Assembly: GCA_014802045.1 (NCBI GenBank)
Contig: JAAVDA010000006.1
Span: 45,033 to 85,967, forward strand
Source: Bacteroides sp.
GTDB taxonomy: Bacteria; Bacteroidota; Bacteroidia; Bacteroidales; Muribaculaceae
Length of the DNA stretch: 40,935 nucleotides
Direction of reading: 5' to 3'
Below are positions 17,923 to 25,191 of the stretch, piece after piece; the stretch's first letter is position 1; each line of letters begins with the position of its first letter. The position numbers and the translations under genes are program-made. The notes beneath the pieces were generated by a model. The model was not told the DNA's origin and made no database searches. It saw only the letters and a list, made by a program, of their open reading frames with translations.

Positions 17923-20900
17923 TTAGAATGTTACCTTAAGACCGAGTGAGAATTTCTTCACGTTGGAGTAGTAAGCACCACGTCCCTGAGGAGCCTCGGG
18001 GTCAATGTTCTTCTTATAGAGACCTGAGATTGTGATGAGGTTCTCACCGTTGAAGTAAACACGCACCTTGTTGATACCTGCTTTCTGAGTGATAGCTGTG
18101 GGGATGGTATAGCCGAAAGTGAGGTTCTTAAGACGAACGTAGCTTGCGTCGTAGCACCAGAAAGAGTTGGTGACCTGAACGTCGGGCGAGCTCGAAGAGT
18201 TCTCATAGAGACGGGGATATGTTCCGTTGGGGTTTTCGGGTGACCAACGCTCGCGCTCCTGCCATTTGGTAGCGGTACCGCTGTTGTAGAATGCCTGAGA
18301 AGCTTCACCGCTCAGATAACGATTGAAGTCGAAAGCGCCCTGCCAGAGCATAGAGAAGTCGAAGTCGCGGAAGTTGACACCAACATTCACACCACCCATC
18401 CAAGAGGGGTTCATGTGACCGATAACGGCACGGTCGGCAGCGTCGACTACTCCGTCGGCACCTTCTACAACCTCACCATTTTCATAGTGAGCCCAGTCTT
18501 TGAAGCGGAGGTTACCGGGTTTTTCCTTACCTGTGCGGAGAGGACCGGCCTTAACCTCGGCCTCATCCTTGAAGATACCGTCGCATATATAGCCGTAGTA
18601 TGAACCGACTGCCTCACCTTCGAGGAACCATGTGAGTGTGTTAGCGGGATTTTCACCTTCAGTACCTGCAAGGTTGGTGATTTCGTTGTGGTTGTAACCT
18701 ACGTTGAGAGTTACGTTGTAGCTCCAGTCTTTGTTGATGCGGTTGTTGTGGCCGATTGTGATGTCAATACCCTTGTTCTCAACCGAACCGGCGTTCTGAG
18801 CGGGTGCGCTTACACCGAGCACAGAGAGAATGGGAAGGTTAAGAAGCATACCGGTGGTCTTACGCTTGTAAATAGATCCTTCGAATGTGAAGCGGTTGTT
18901 GAACATTGAAGTCTCAACGCCGAGCTCCCAGTTGGTGACGGTAGCCCATTTGAGGTTGTTGTTTACGAAGCTGCTCTCATAGAGGGCTGAATACTGGTTC
19001 TGACCGAGGAGCAGGGTGTAATATGAGTAGGTGGCTACAGCGGGATAGAGGTCATCGATTTCCTCATTACCTGTGCGACCCCAGCCGAGACGAAGCTTCA
19101 ACTGATTGAGCCAGTCGCGTGTGCCTTCCATGAAGCTCTCCTGAGAGATGCGCCAAGCGGCAGAAACTGCGGGGAAGTAACCCCAGCGATTTGCTTTCGG
19201 GAAGCGTGAAGAAGCGTCGGCACGAAGATTGGCTTCAAAGAGGTAGCGGGTGTCGTAGTCATACTGCACGCGACCAAACCAAGACTGACGGGTGAGGTCA
19301 TTACCGTTGTCACCATTCTGCCAGTTCTCCTTAGAAAGTGCATCGAATACCTGGTCGAGAGCGTTGTCACCTCCACCTTCGCGGGAAGCGGTGGTGTAGC
19401 GATACATATAGCGCTGAGACTCATAACCGGCGAGAAGACCAATATTGTGCTTTCCGGCGATTGTGGTGTTGTAGTTTGCAACAGCCTGATAGGTCATGCG
19501 GTCCCAGTTGTAGTAGTTGTGGTCTGCACGACGTGTACCGTTGTCACCGCCATTGTAGCTGCCACCATAGAGGAGCACCTTACGGAAACGATAGTAATCG
19601 CGGTAGTCGTGACGCCAAGAGAAGAGGGGACGGATGCTAAGACCCTTGATGGGGGTGATGTTGAGATAAACGTTGGTGAAGAGCTGATCGTCTTTAACCT
19701 TGTAGATACCTGTAGCGTTTTTCTCAGCCTCGGCAATAGGGTTCTGCATACCGCCAGGTGCCTGCAGCTCATCATTGCTATTGTAGGGTGAGAGGGTTGC
19801 GTTAAGACGGTTGGCATGCTGCATAATACCTGCTACGCCATTGTAGCCGTCCTTCTGGATGCCACGGTAGAATGAGGTCTGGAGACCGAGAGCAAGCCAG
19901 GGCTTGAGCTGTGAGTCGAGGTTTACACGGGCATTGTAGCGGTTGTAGTCATTCTGCGAGAGGATACCACCCTGGTAGAGATAGCCGAGAGAGGCCATGT
20001 AAGTGGTATTTGCAGAACCACCGTTGATCTGAACGGTATGAGAGGTCTCAGTGCCGTGGCTCTTGAAGGTTTCGCCATACCAGTCAGTACCGATAGGATC
20101 GAGAGTACCGTCAGCGTAGTCAGAGAGACGCTGGTCATAGATACCTACATCAGCATTGGGATTTCCGTTGAGGATGGCCTCACGCTTCATTGTGGTATAG
20201 CCGATTGCGGTAACGGGGTCAAGCTTCGCGGTAGGAGTAACGATGCTTACATTGCCGGAATATGTGATAGTGGCGGCAGTGTTGAGCTTACCCTTCTTAG
20301 TGGTGATAAGGATAACGCCGTTGGCAGCCTGCACACCGTAGATGGCGGCTGAAGCGGCATCCTTAAGCACGGAGATTGACTCTACGTCCTGAGGATCGAT
20401 GTTGTTCATCGAACCGGGGACACCGTCGACAATCACAAGGGGAGAAGCGGAGTTAATTGTGTTGTTACCACGGATAGTGATTGAACCGGTCTGACCGCCG
20501 GGGGCGCCGGAGGACTGAACGACAACAACACCGGGCATCTCACCGGCCATAGCTGCGGAGATAGAACCGACAGCACGGTCTTCGATAGCGGATGCGTTCA
20601 TTGTAGAAACGGCTCCGGTAACGTTAGCTTTTTTCTGGACACCGTAGCCGACGACTACCACTTCGTCGAGCACGTTGTCTTCTTCCTTAAGTGTGAAAGA
20701 GAGTGAACCACCGGTCCATTTCTTTTCGGCGCCGGTGTAGCCGATGGCAGTAACGCTGATGGTTGAGCCGGACTTAACTCCACTGAGGGAGAAGTTGCCG
20801 TCGATGTCGGTCATAGTGCCGACTGTGCCGCCAACCACCTTTACAGAAGCGCCGATAACGGGGTCGCCATTCTGGTCGATTACCGTACCAACGCACAGAC

Positions 20901-21006
20901 CCGTCTGCTGCGACGCGCCTGCAACTTGCTGAGCATTAGCTAAATACCCCCCCCCATTGATAAGGAGGCAGGCTGCAAACACTCCTGCTAAAATGCGTTT
21001 AGACAT
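17923..21006 (-). CDS. SusC/RagA-family TonB-dependent outer membrane receptor
   Basis: A 1027-residue outer-membrane importer. In order: signal peptide (residues 1-26, ending NAQQ); a carboxypeptidase-regulatory-like domain (about 38-112, GTVIDQNGDPVIGASVKVVG); TonB-box region with DEVVVVGYGVQKKANVTGAV; plug domain with IRGNNTINSASPLVIVDGVP and VLKDAASAAIYG; then the beta-barrel ending GLKVTF, the terminal-aromatic signature for outer-membrane insertion. Codons 18-20 of the signal peptide are GGG GGG GGG (20947-20955), a nine-G tract able to slip out of frame. susD follows after 14 bp. A -7 element lies about 70 bp upstream and a small hairpin sits in the leader. Confidence 0.95.
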   Translation of the reverse strand: MSKRILAGVFAACLLINGGGYLANAQQVAGASQQTGLCVGTVIDQNGDPVIGASVKVVGGTVGTMTDIDGNFSLSGVKSGSTISVTAIGYTGAEKKWTGGSLSFTLKEEDNVLDEVVVVGYGVQKKANVTGAVSTMNASAIEDRAVGSISAAMAGEMPGVVVVQSSGAPGGQTGSITIRGNNTINSASPLVIVDGVPGSMNNIDPQDVESISVLKDAASAAIYGVQAANGVILITTKKGKLNTAATITYSGNVSIVTPTAKLDPVTAIGYTTMKREAILNGNPNADVGIYDQRLSDYADGTLDPIGTDWYGETFKSHGTETSHTVQINGGSANTTYMASLGYLYQGGILSQNDYNRYNARVNLDSQLKPWLALGLQTSFYRGIQKDGYNGVAGIMQHANRLNATLSPYNSNDELQAPGGMQNPIAEAEKNATGIYKVKDDQLFTNVYLNITPIKGLSIRPLFSWRHDYRDYYRFRKVLLYGGSYNGGDNGTRRADHNYYNWDRMTYQAVANYNTTIAGKHNIGLLAGYESQRYMYRYTTASREGGGDNALDQVFDALSKENWQNGDNGNDLTRQSWFGRVQYDYDTRYLFEANLRADASSRFPKANRWGYFPAVSAAWRISQESFMEGTRDWLNQLKLRLGWGRTGNEEIDDLYPAVATYSYYTLLLGQNQYSALYESSFVNNNLKWATVTNWELGVETSMFNNRFTFEGSIYKRKTTGMLLNLPILSVLGVSAPAQNAGSVENKGIDITIGHNNRINKDWSYNVTLNVGYNHNEITNLAGTEGENPANTLTWFLEGEAVGSYYGYICDGIFKDEAEVKAGPLRTGKEKPGNLRFKDWAHYENGEVVEGADGVVDAADRAVIGHMNPSWMGGVNVGVNFRDFDFSMLWQGAFDFNRYLSGEASQAFYNSGTATKWQERERWSPENPNGTYPRLYENSSSSPDVQVTNSFWCYDASYVRLKNLTFGYTIPTAITQKAGINKVRVYFNGENLITISGLYKKNIDPEAPQGRGAYYSNVKKFSLGLKVTF

Positions 21007-21008
21007 TG

Positions 21009-21041
21009 TTTGTTAGTAGATTTAGGTTGATACTATATTTG
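21009..21041 (+). promoter_or_regulatory. Possible rightward promoter in the susC leader
   Basis: TTTG at 21009-21012 and TATATTTG at 21034-21041 are 21 bp apart and point away from susC, into the repeat island. No gene on the plus strand follows before 25192, so if active it would make non-coding RNA from the repeats. It may be chance in AT-rich sequence. Confidence 0.35.
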
Positions 21042-21074
21042 CATAAAATGGGCATAGAGATCCCCATTTCGACG

Positions 21075-21082
21075 CAAATTTA
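21075..21082 (-). promoter_or_regulatory. -7 element of the susCD operon
   Basis: TAAATTTG on the minus strand matches TAnnTTTG and lies 68 bp before the susC start. No clear -33 is visible at the right distance. The leader contains a hairpin with arms aaatggg and cccattt (about 21047-21070). Confidence 0.5.
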
Positions 21083-21157
21083 GGAATTATTTTTATAATG
21101 AAAGCATTTTTTCACATAATTTTCTCTCGATGCAGGGAAAAAGGAGGGGAGGGGGAG

Positions 21158-21219
21158 AGCGGCGGAGCCGTGTATTAGCGAGTAACCCCGTACGACACGC
21201 CGGAGGCGGGAGTGCGGGG
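21158..21219 (+). repeat. REP-like unit, left arm of a head-to-head pair
   Basis: Begins agcggcggagccgtg, contains tagcgagtaaccccgtacga and ends agtgcgggg. Its reverse complement lies at 21317-21380 with roughly 80% identity by eye. Internally the unit folds, accccgtac against the GC-rich end gtgcgggg. Confidence 0.75.
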
Positions 21220-21316
21220 ATGGAGGGGGAGGGAAGAACGGGAGCTACGGAGTTGCGACTTGAATGCCTGGGCTATATCGCTCCTCCGGAGCTCTGAGAA
21301 GTGGGGCGGGCTCTTC

Positions 21317-21380
21317 CCCCCGCACTCGTGCCTGCGGCACTTCGTACGGGGTTACTCGCTAAAGCGCGGCTCTCGCCGCT
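21317..21380 (-). repeat. REP-like unit, right arm of a head-to-head pair
   Basis: The inverted counterpart of 21158-21219: minus-strand reading gives agcggcgagagccgcg, tagcgagtaaccccgtacga and then the agtgcgggg end. The 19 bases around tagcgagtaaccccgtacg are identical in both arms. About 97 bases separate the arms, and no gene lies between them. Confidence 0.75.
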
Positions 21381-21404
21381 TTTATGGGGTAGGATGAGGG
21401 GGGC

Positions 21405-21437
21405 TGGAGGGGGACACCCGCGGCAGCGGGTGGCGGA
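21405..21437 (+). repeat. Outer direct repeat of the transposase locus, left copy
   Basis: An exact 33-bp repeat of 22152-22184 in the same orientation. It contains a hairpin with arms cacccgc and gcgggtg around ggca, the same ACCCGC/GCGGGT core as the hairpins directly beside the transposase gene. Confidence 0.85.
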
Positions 21438-21440
21438 GAT

Positions 21441-21475
21441 AATAGCCTATGGTTGAGCGGGAGCGAAACCATAGG
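21441..21475 (+). repeat. Inner inverted repeat of the transposase locus, left copy
   Basis: A 35-bp sequence beginning aatagcctatggttgagcg. Its inverted copy at 22077-22111 differs at one base. Each copy is itself a hairpin with arms cctatggtt and aaccatagg. Confidence 0.88.
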
Positions 21476-21487
21476 GTACAAGGTCAT

Positions 21488-21520
21488 AAAAAAAAGACGC
21501 ACCCGCAGCAGCGTGGTGCG
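21488..21520 (-). terminator. Hairpin and T-run downstream of the transposase gene
   Basis: On the minus strand a 9-bp stem (cgcacc-cgc with one bulged A, loop tgct, gcg-ggtgcg) is followed by t-c and eight T. It lies 12 bp after the transposase stop and could terminate its transcript. The stem sequence is nearly the same as the hairpin 5' of the gene at 22035-22056. Confidence 0.6.
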
Positions 21521-21532
21521 AGTATGAGGAGC

Positions 21533-21994
21533 CTACTGGGGATCCTCCGGGAGGTCATATTTCGATGTTGTGAGTCCGAGTGAACGTAACCATCCCTCGT
21601 ATTCCTCCCTGAAGGTTTTCACACGATGGTGCTCCCATTGGTTGTCAATATATGCTTTCAAGCGCGGCAGCCCAGATGGCGAACAGGTGATGCGGGCTCC
21701 TCCTCTCTGCCATCCGAAGCGTCCGAGAGTCCATCGTTTCTCATTGAGCCAACGTGAGGATTCCGTTTTTAGCCGCCGGACAATTTCAGTATCGGCTATC
21801 ATCCCACGGGTGCTGTAAAGCACATGCACATGATCTCTGTAACCATTGATTTTCAGTGGGCGCACTCCATCCATATCATTTAGAATCTTCCCCATCATCG
21901 CGTAGAAATCAGGAGCCCACCGGGAATCAATCATACCCAACCGGTATTTTACGGCAAATACCGCCATCACATATTGCTGAGTTATGGAGTTCAT
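21533..21994 (-). CDS. HUH/Y1 transposase, IS200-like, RAYT-type
   Basis: A 153-residue single-strand transposase of the TnpA_REP/IS200 class. The HUH metal-binding motif is DHVHVL (His55, His57). The catalytic tyrosine lies in LKAYIDNQWEHH (Tyr115, with Gln119). The connecting FGWQRGGARITCSPSG resembles the family's FAWQxGYGAF-xxS segment, and the end matches F-x-E-E-Y. ATG at 21994 was chosen: the frame is open to 22099, but those extra 35 codons run through a REP hairpin. Enzymes of this type nick single-stranded DNA at hairpins. Nested inverted and direct repeats surround the gene, as for REP-associated transposases. All visible catalytic residues are intact. No accessory TnpB is present. 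Confidence 0.87.
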   Translation of the reverse strand: MNSITQQYVMAVFAVKYRLGMIDSRWAPDFYAMMGKILNDMDGVRPLKINGYRDHVHVLYSTRGMIADTEIVRRLKTESSRWLNEKRWTLGRFGWQRGGARITCSPSGLPRLKAYIDNQWEHHRVKTFREEYEGWLRSLGLTTSKYDLPEDPQ

Positions 21995-22034
21995 GCGGCG
22001 AAGATAGTGATAATCATTCAATTTACAAAATCCC

Positions 22035-22056
22035 CGCACCCGCGCCTGCGGGTGCG
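22035..22056. repeat. Perfect hairpin 5' of the transposase gene
   Basis: Arms cgcacccgc and gcgggtgcg are exact 9-bp complements around a four-base loop. It lies about 40 bp upstream of the transposase start, mirroring the hairpin just after its stop. Confidence 0.7.
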
Positions 22057-22076
22057 TTATTATATTTCGATTTAAT

Positions 22077-22111
22077 CCTATGGTTTCGCTCACGCTCAAC
22101 CATAGGCTATT
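22077..22111 (-). repeat. Inner inverted repeat of the transposase locus, right copy
   Basis: The reverse complement matches 21441-21475 at 34 of 35 bases. Together the copies bracket the transposase gene and its two flanking hairpins, a span of 671 bp. Confidence 0.88.
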
Positions 22112-22117
22112 GTACGT

Positions 22118-22284
22118 TCACCGGCGTTGCCGGTGACGCAAGAAGGGGGGATGGAGGGGGACACCCGCGGCAGCGGGTGGCGGATGTGTCGGAGATGGGG
22201 TTTCACAAATTTAGCGCCTACGGCGCCCTTACCCCGGGCTACAAAAAGCCATGCCGCCACGCGGCATCAACGCGCCGAGGGCGC
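22118..22284. repeat. Cluster of short GC hairpins
   Basis: Five hairpins stand in series: tcaccggc/gccggtga (22118-22136), cacccgc/gcgggtg inside the direct repeat, gcgcc/ggcgc (22214-22226), atgccgc/gcggcat (22251-22267) and gcgcc/ggcgc (22272-22284). Each has a loop of three to four bases. No gene is visible in this 315-base gap. Confidence 0.65.
22152..22184 (+). repeat. Outer direct repeat of the transposase locus, right copy
   Basis: Identical over 33 bp to 21405-21437. The start-to-start distance is 747 bp. A few flanking bases (ggg-tgg) also agree. Confidence 0.85.
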
Positions 22285-22309
22285 TTGAAGAGGAATCAGA
22301 GCGGGAGAA

Positions 22310-23485
22310 TCAGTAGGCGGGGTAGGGGGCGGGAGTGGTGAGGGGATACATGGCGATGCATTCCATTTCGACGAGCCAGCCGGGGCGGCACACGGGCGCG
22401 AGAACGGCTATGGTAGGGACTCCGGGATAGCGTTCGGCTATCATGTCGCGGGCTATGGGGGCATCGGCGAGGTCGCGGACGTAGAGCACGATGTGCATTA
22501 TATCGGTGGGGCGGGCGGCTCCCTGCGCAAGCAGGATGTCGACATTGTCGGCCATACGTGTCATCTGGGCTCGGATTAGACCCGGGGCGTGAATCTGCCC
22601 TTGAGCATCGATGCTGGCGGTGCCGGAGACGATGATCTGACGCCGGTCGCCATAGGTGACGGCGGTGGCGCGCTCGAAGGCTACGCCATAGGAGATGGTG
22701 TCGTTGAGGTGGGAGGGGGCGCGGAGATAGGCTATCTGGTCGGGGTCTATGCCGAGCACGGAGTAGGCTTCGAATGAGAGGGGGCTGTATTGGGTGAGGC
22801 CTTGGGCGCCGATGCCGGTGGAGGCTATGAAGTGGGTGGAGGGGGTGAGACCGATGCGGGCGAAGTAGTGGTTGCGGGCGCTGACGAGGCCTGAATAGGT
22901 GGCGTCGATGTCGCGGACGAAGAACCAGGTGCGGAGGGTGGTGTCTTTAATTGGGGAGTGAGAATTGAGAATTGAGAGTTGAGGAGTGAGAATTGAAGAG
23001 AGGGTGGTGTCGAGGTCGGTGAGGAGTTGGGTGGTGGCGGAGGAGGAGGTGCCCGACTCAGGGGCGCGGGTGGTGAGCCAGCAGTCGGTATAGTGGCCGC
23101 GGCTGACTGTGATGATGCCTGAGTCGCTGCTGACATTCGGGGTCTCTATGAGGATGACGAGGAGCGCAAGCCTCTCCCCTCCGAGAGGAGGCTGACCGGC
23201 TACGGAAAATGCGGGAAACGGGGCGGCTGCGCGGAGCTCGGGCAGCCGGTTGACGGGGTCGGAGATGTAGAACCGCGAATAGGCTATCTCCATGCCGGGA
23301 TGGGCAGCTCGCAATTCGGCGAGGGCACCGGTGATGCCATCGAGCTGCCCGAGGAAATGGCGCGAGGCTGCGGGAACAATCACCGCATGGAGCTCGCGGC
23401 GTCCGGGGCCGGGATAGAGCGCGGCGGTGACTTCGGCAGTTTCGCCGGAGGCCGACGACATGAATGCGTGGAATCTCTGAATCAT
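22310..23485 (-). CDS. Rid (YjgF)-family protein with chorismatase-like layout
   Basis: A 391-residue protein. The C-terminal 125 residues are a recognisable Rid/YjgF domain: QIIVSGTASIDAQGQI, a predicted MADNVDILLAQGA helix, and the closing VCRPGWLVEMECIA with the conserved Arg. The N-terminal half looks like a second, degenerate Rid-like fold. The middle (TWFFVRDIDATYSGLVSARN, ASTGIGAQ) resembles FkbO/Hyg5/XanB2-type chorismatases, which combine two such folds. The call is by resemblance, so a deaminase-like or chorismate-cleaving role is possible but unproven. A low-complexity insert (about residues 162-178) is encoded by a short AATTGAG repeat. It starts 3 bp after the M28 peptidase stop, so the two form an operon. 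Confidence 0.62.
   Translation of the reverse strand: MIQRFHAFMSSASGETAEVTAALYPGPGRRELHAVIVPAASRHFLGQLDGITGALAELRAAHPGMEIAYSRFYISDPVNRLPELRAAAPFPAFSVAGQPPLGGERLALLVILIETPNVSSDSGIITVSRGHYTDCWLTTRAPESGTSSSATTQLLTDLDTTLSSILTPQLSILNSHSPIKDTTLRTWFFVRDIDATYSGLVSARNHYFARIGLTPSTHFIASTGIGAQGLTQYSPLSFEAYSVLGIDPDQIAYLRAPSHLNDTISYGVAFERATAVTYGDRRQIIVSGTASIDAQGQIHAPGLIRAQMTRMADNVDILLAQGAARPTDIMHIVLYVRDLADAPIARDMIAERYPGVPTIAVLAPVCRPGWLVEMECIAMYPLTTPAPYPAY
22951..23002. repeat. AATTGAG-type short tandem repeat inside a coding region
   Basis: Degenerate repeats of gaattgaga / gagttgagg units run for about 52 bp. On the minus strand they encode the SILTPQLSILNSHSP insert of the Rid-like protein, in frame. 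Confidence 0.6.
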
Positions 23486-23488
23486 CCT

Positions 23489-25066
23489 TTATCGGGCGGC
23501 GGGGGCGGTTGTGTCGGGGAGAAACATTCCTTCGCGCGAAAGCTGATGGGGAAGGTTGGCTATGCCGAGTGCCACGATGGCGGTTACGATGGCTGTGTGC
23601 TGCTGATATCGGGGGTTCTCGCGGTTGAGGATATCGTTTTCGGTGTGCCAGATTTCGCCGTAGCTGAAGTTGGTGCCGTCTACGTCGCTGAGGCGGAAGT
23701 AGTAGGTGGGCACACCTTCGACGGCAAAGACGGTGGCGTCGGTGCCTCCAAACTTGGTGGGGCGCTGACGGGGCTTGGCTTCGGTGACTTCGAAGGGAAA
23801 GTCGGGATTGATGGAGGGGATGGGCTCGCAGACTTTCTGCATGTCGGCGAGCATGGCTGCGGGCACACTGATACCTACCGGGGGCTCGGGACCGCCGTCG
23901 CGGTTGAGGAGTATGGAGATTTTGTCGAGTTCGTTCTTATGCTTCTTGCAGTAGGCCTGGGCTCCAAGGAGACCGAACTCCTCGCCGGCAAAGGCTACGA
24001 AGCGGATGGTGCGCTTGGGGCGGACTCCCGCGGCTGCGAGAAGGCGGGCGGCTTCGAGCATGGGGCCGATGCCTGTGCCGCAGTCGATGGCTCCGGTGCC
24101 TACGTCGTAGGCATCGAGGTGGCCGGAGATGATTACGTATTCATCGGGATGTTCGGTGCCGGGGATTTCGGCAATGACGCTGTGGTATTTGATGGGGCCG
24201 AGGCGGAAATGATTGCGGATATCAAATTCGAGCATGATGTCGCGGCGTTCGCGGGCGGCGCGCTCAATGAGGGCAAACTGGTGTTCGTCGAGTTTGATTT
24301 CGGGCTGTGTGGGGAGATTGTCGAAGTTGGTATTGGGGTCGTTGACGAGGGGACGGTCGTAGAGGGCGCGGATGGGTGTGGCGGCTGCCTGAACGAATCC
24401 GAGCACTCCGGCATCGCACATCTCGCGATAGAAGAGAGCCGGGTCTTCGCGGAGGGCCACGAGGGGTGTGTCGGTATGATTTATGTAATTATTGCGCGAT
24501 ATGCGGCTATTGATTGCGGAGACGGAGTCATTGTAGTGGCGGGCGGCGGCGCGGATGGAGTCGCCTTTTGCCGATTTGTCGATAGGGAATCCGGTGCTTT
24601 TGCCACGGAGAAGCACCCATGCGCCTTTGAGCTTCCCTTTCATCCGCTCGAATTCGGCCTTGGTGGTGGGCTCTGGGAGCACGTGGCCGAGCTGGCGTCC
24701 GTGGGTGCCGGAGGTGTAGGAGGGGGTGGCGAAATGCAGATGGTCGACACCGTCCACACCGTAGGCGCGTCCGGTCCAGGCGTCGCGGTTGAAGCCTACC
24801 GGCACCTCTCCGGCTTCTTCCTTATAGGCTTTGATACCCCACTGGCCGTATTTATGTAGCATCCAGTTGGCAGCGTCGTCGTAGGCGGCTGATCCGACCA
24901 GACGGCCGCCGAAGCGTCCGGTGAGGATGTCGAGGTGGTCGGCCACCTGAGGATTGGTCTGCCCTTCGGCTATAATTTTCTCGATATAGCGGTCTTTGGC
25001 CGAGAGTTCGGGCGCAGCTATGAGGAGGAGAAGCAGGGCCAGAGCCTGCATCAGATTTTTTTTCAT
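23489..25066 (-). CDS. M28-family zinc aminopeptidase, exported
   Basis: A 525-residue exported metallopeptidase. The signal peptide is KKNLMQALALLLLLIAAPELSA. A PA-like insert lies around 140-260. The M28 catalytic region follows: SGHLDAYD (zinc His, then catalytic Asp), IDCGTG (bridging Asp), FAGEEFGLLGA (Glu base and zinc Glu), GGTDATVF and WHTENDI (last zinc His). All expected ligands are present. The start was set at ATG 25066, immediately before the basic KKN of the signal; an upstream in-frame codon at 25078 would add MILS. The probable role is release of N-terminal amino acids from peptides in the periplasm or at the surface. It shares an operon with the downstream Rid-like gene and is divergent from dnaX. 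Confidence 0.85.
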   Translation of the reverse strand: MKKNLMQALALLLLLIAAPELSAKDRYIEKIIAEGQTNPQVADHLDILTGRFGGRLVGSAAYDDAANWMLHKYGQWGIKAYKEEAGEVPVGFNRDAWTGRAYGVDGVDHLHFATPSYTSGTHGRQLGHVLPEPTTKAEFERMKGKLKGAWVLLRGKSTGFPIDKSAKGDSIRAAARHYNDSVSAINSRISRNNYINHTDTPLVALREDPALFYREMCDAGVLGFVQAAATPIRALYDRPLVNDPNTNFDNLPTQPEIKLDEHQFALIERAARERRDIMLEFDIRNHFRLGPIKYHSVIAEIPGTEHPDEYVIISGHLDAYDVGTGAIDCGTGIGPMLEAARLLAAAGVRPKRTIRFVAFAGEEFGLLGAQAYCKKHKNELDKISILLNRDGGPEPPVGISVPAAMLADMQKVCEPIPSINPDFPFEVTEAKPRQRPTKFGGTDATVFAVEGVPTYYFRLSDVDGTNFSYGEIWHTENDILNRENPRYQQHTAIVTAIVALGIANLPHQLSREGMFLPDTTAPAAR

Positions 25067-25091
25067 AGACAAAATCAATTTTCACTGCCTG

Positions 25092-25099
25092 CAAAGGTA
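25092..25099 (-). promoter_or_regulatory. -7 element of the M28 peptidase gene
   Basis: TACCTTTG on the minus strand, 25 bp before the start codon. No well-spaced -33 was found. It is back to back with the dnaX promoter. Confidence 0.5.
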
Positions 25100-25115
25100 A
25101 TCAAAAAAATGCTCT

Positions 25116-25150
25116 TTTGTGCGGAAAGTCGGCCTTTTTGTGTAACTTTG
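25116..25150 (+). promoter_or_regulatory. Promoter of dnaX
   Basis: TTTG at 25116-25119 and TAACTTTG at 25143-25150. The spacing is 23 bp, slightly above the usual 19-21, so the -7 part is more secure than the -33. The dnaX start is 41 bp further on. Confidence 0.5.
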
Positions 25151-25191
25151 CCATAAGTAAGGCTCAGCAGCCTGACGGAAAGAATGAGATT

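Noticed and set aside
22000-22099. N-terminal extension of the transposase to 22099
   Set aside because: Those codons cover the perfect hairpin 22035-22056 and the inverted repeat; the family domain begins just after ATG at 21994.
21533-22111. Full IS200/IS605 element with TnpB
   Set aside because: No TnpB/IscB-like gene is next to the transposase; the flanks are short repeats, which favours a RAYT-type unit.
23300-24859. 519-codon open frame on the plus strand opposite the M28 peptidase
   Set aside because: Gly/Val/Glu-rich shadow of a GC-biased gene; the minus-strand gene has the catalytic motifs.
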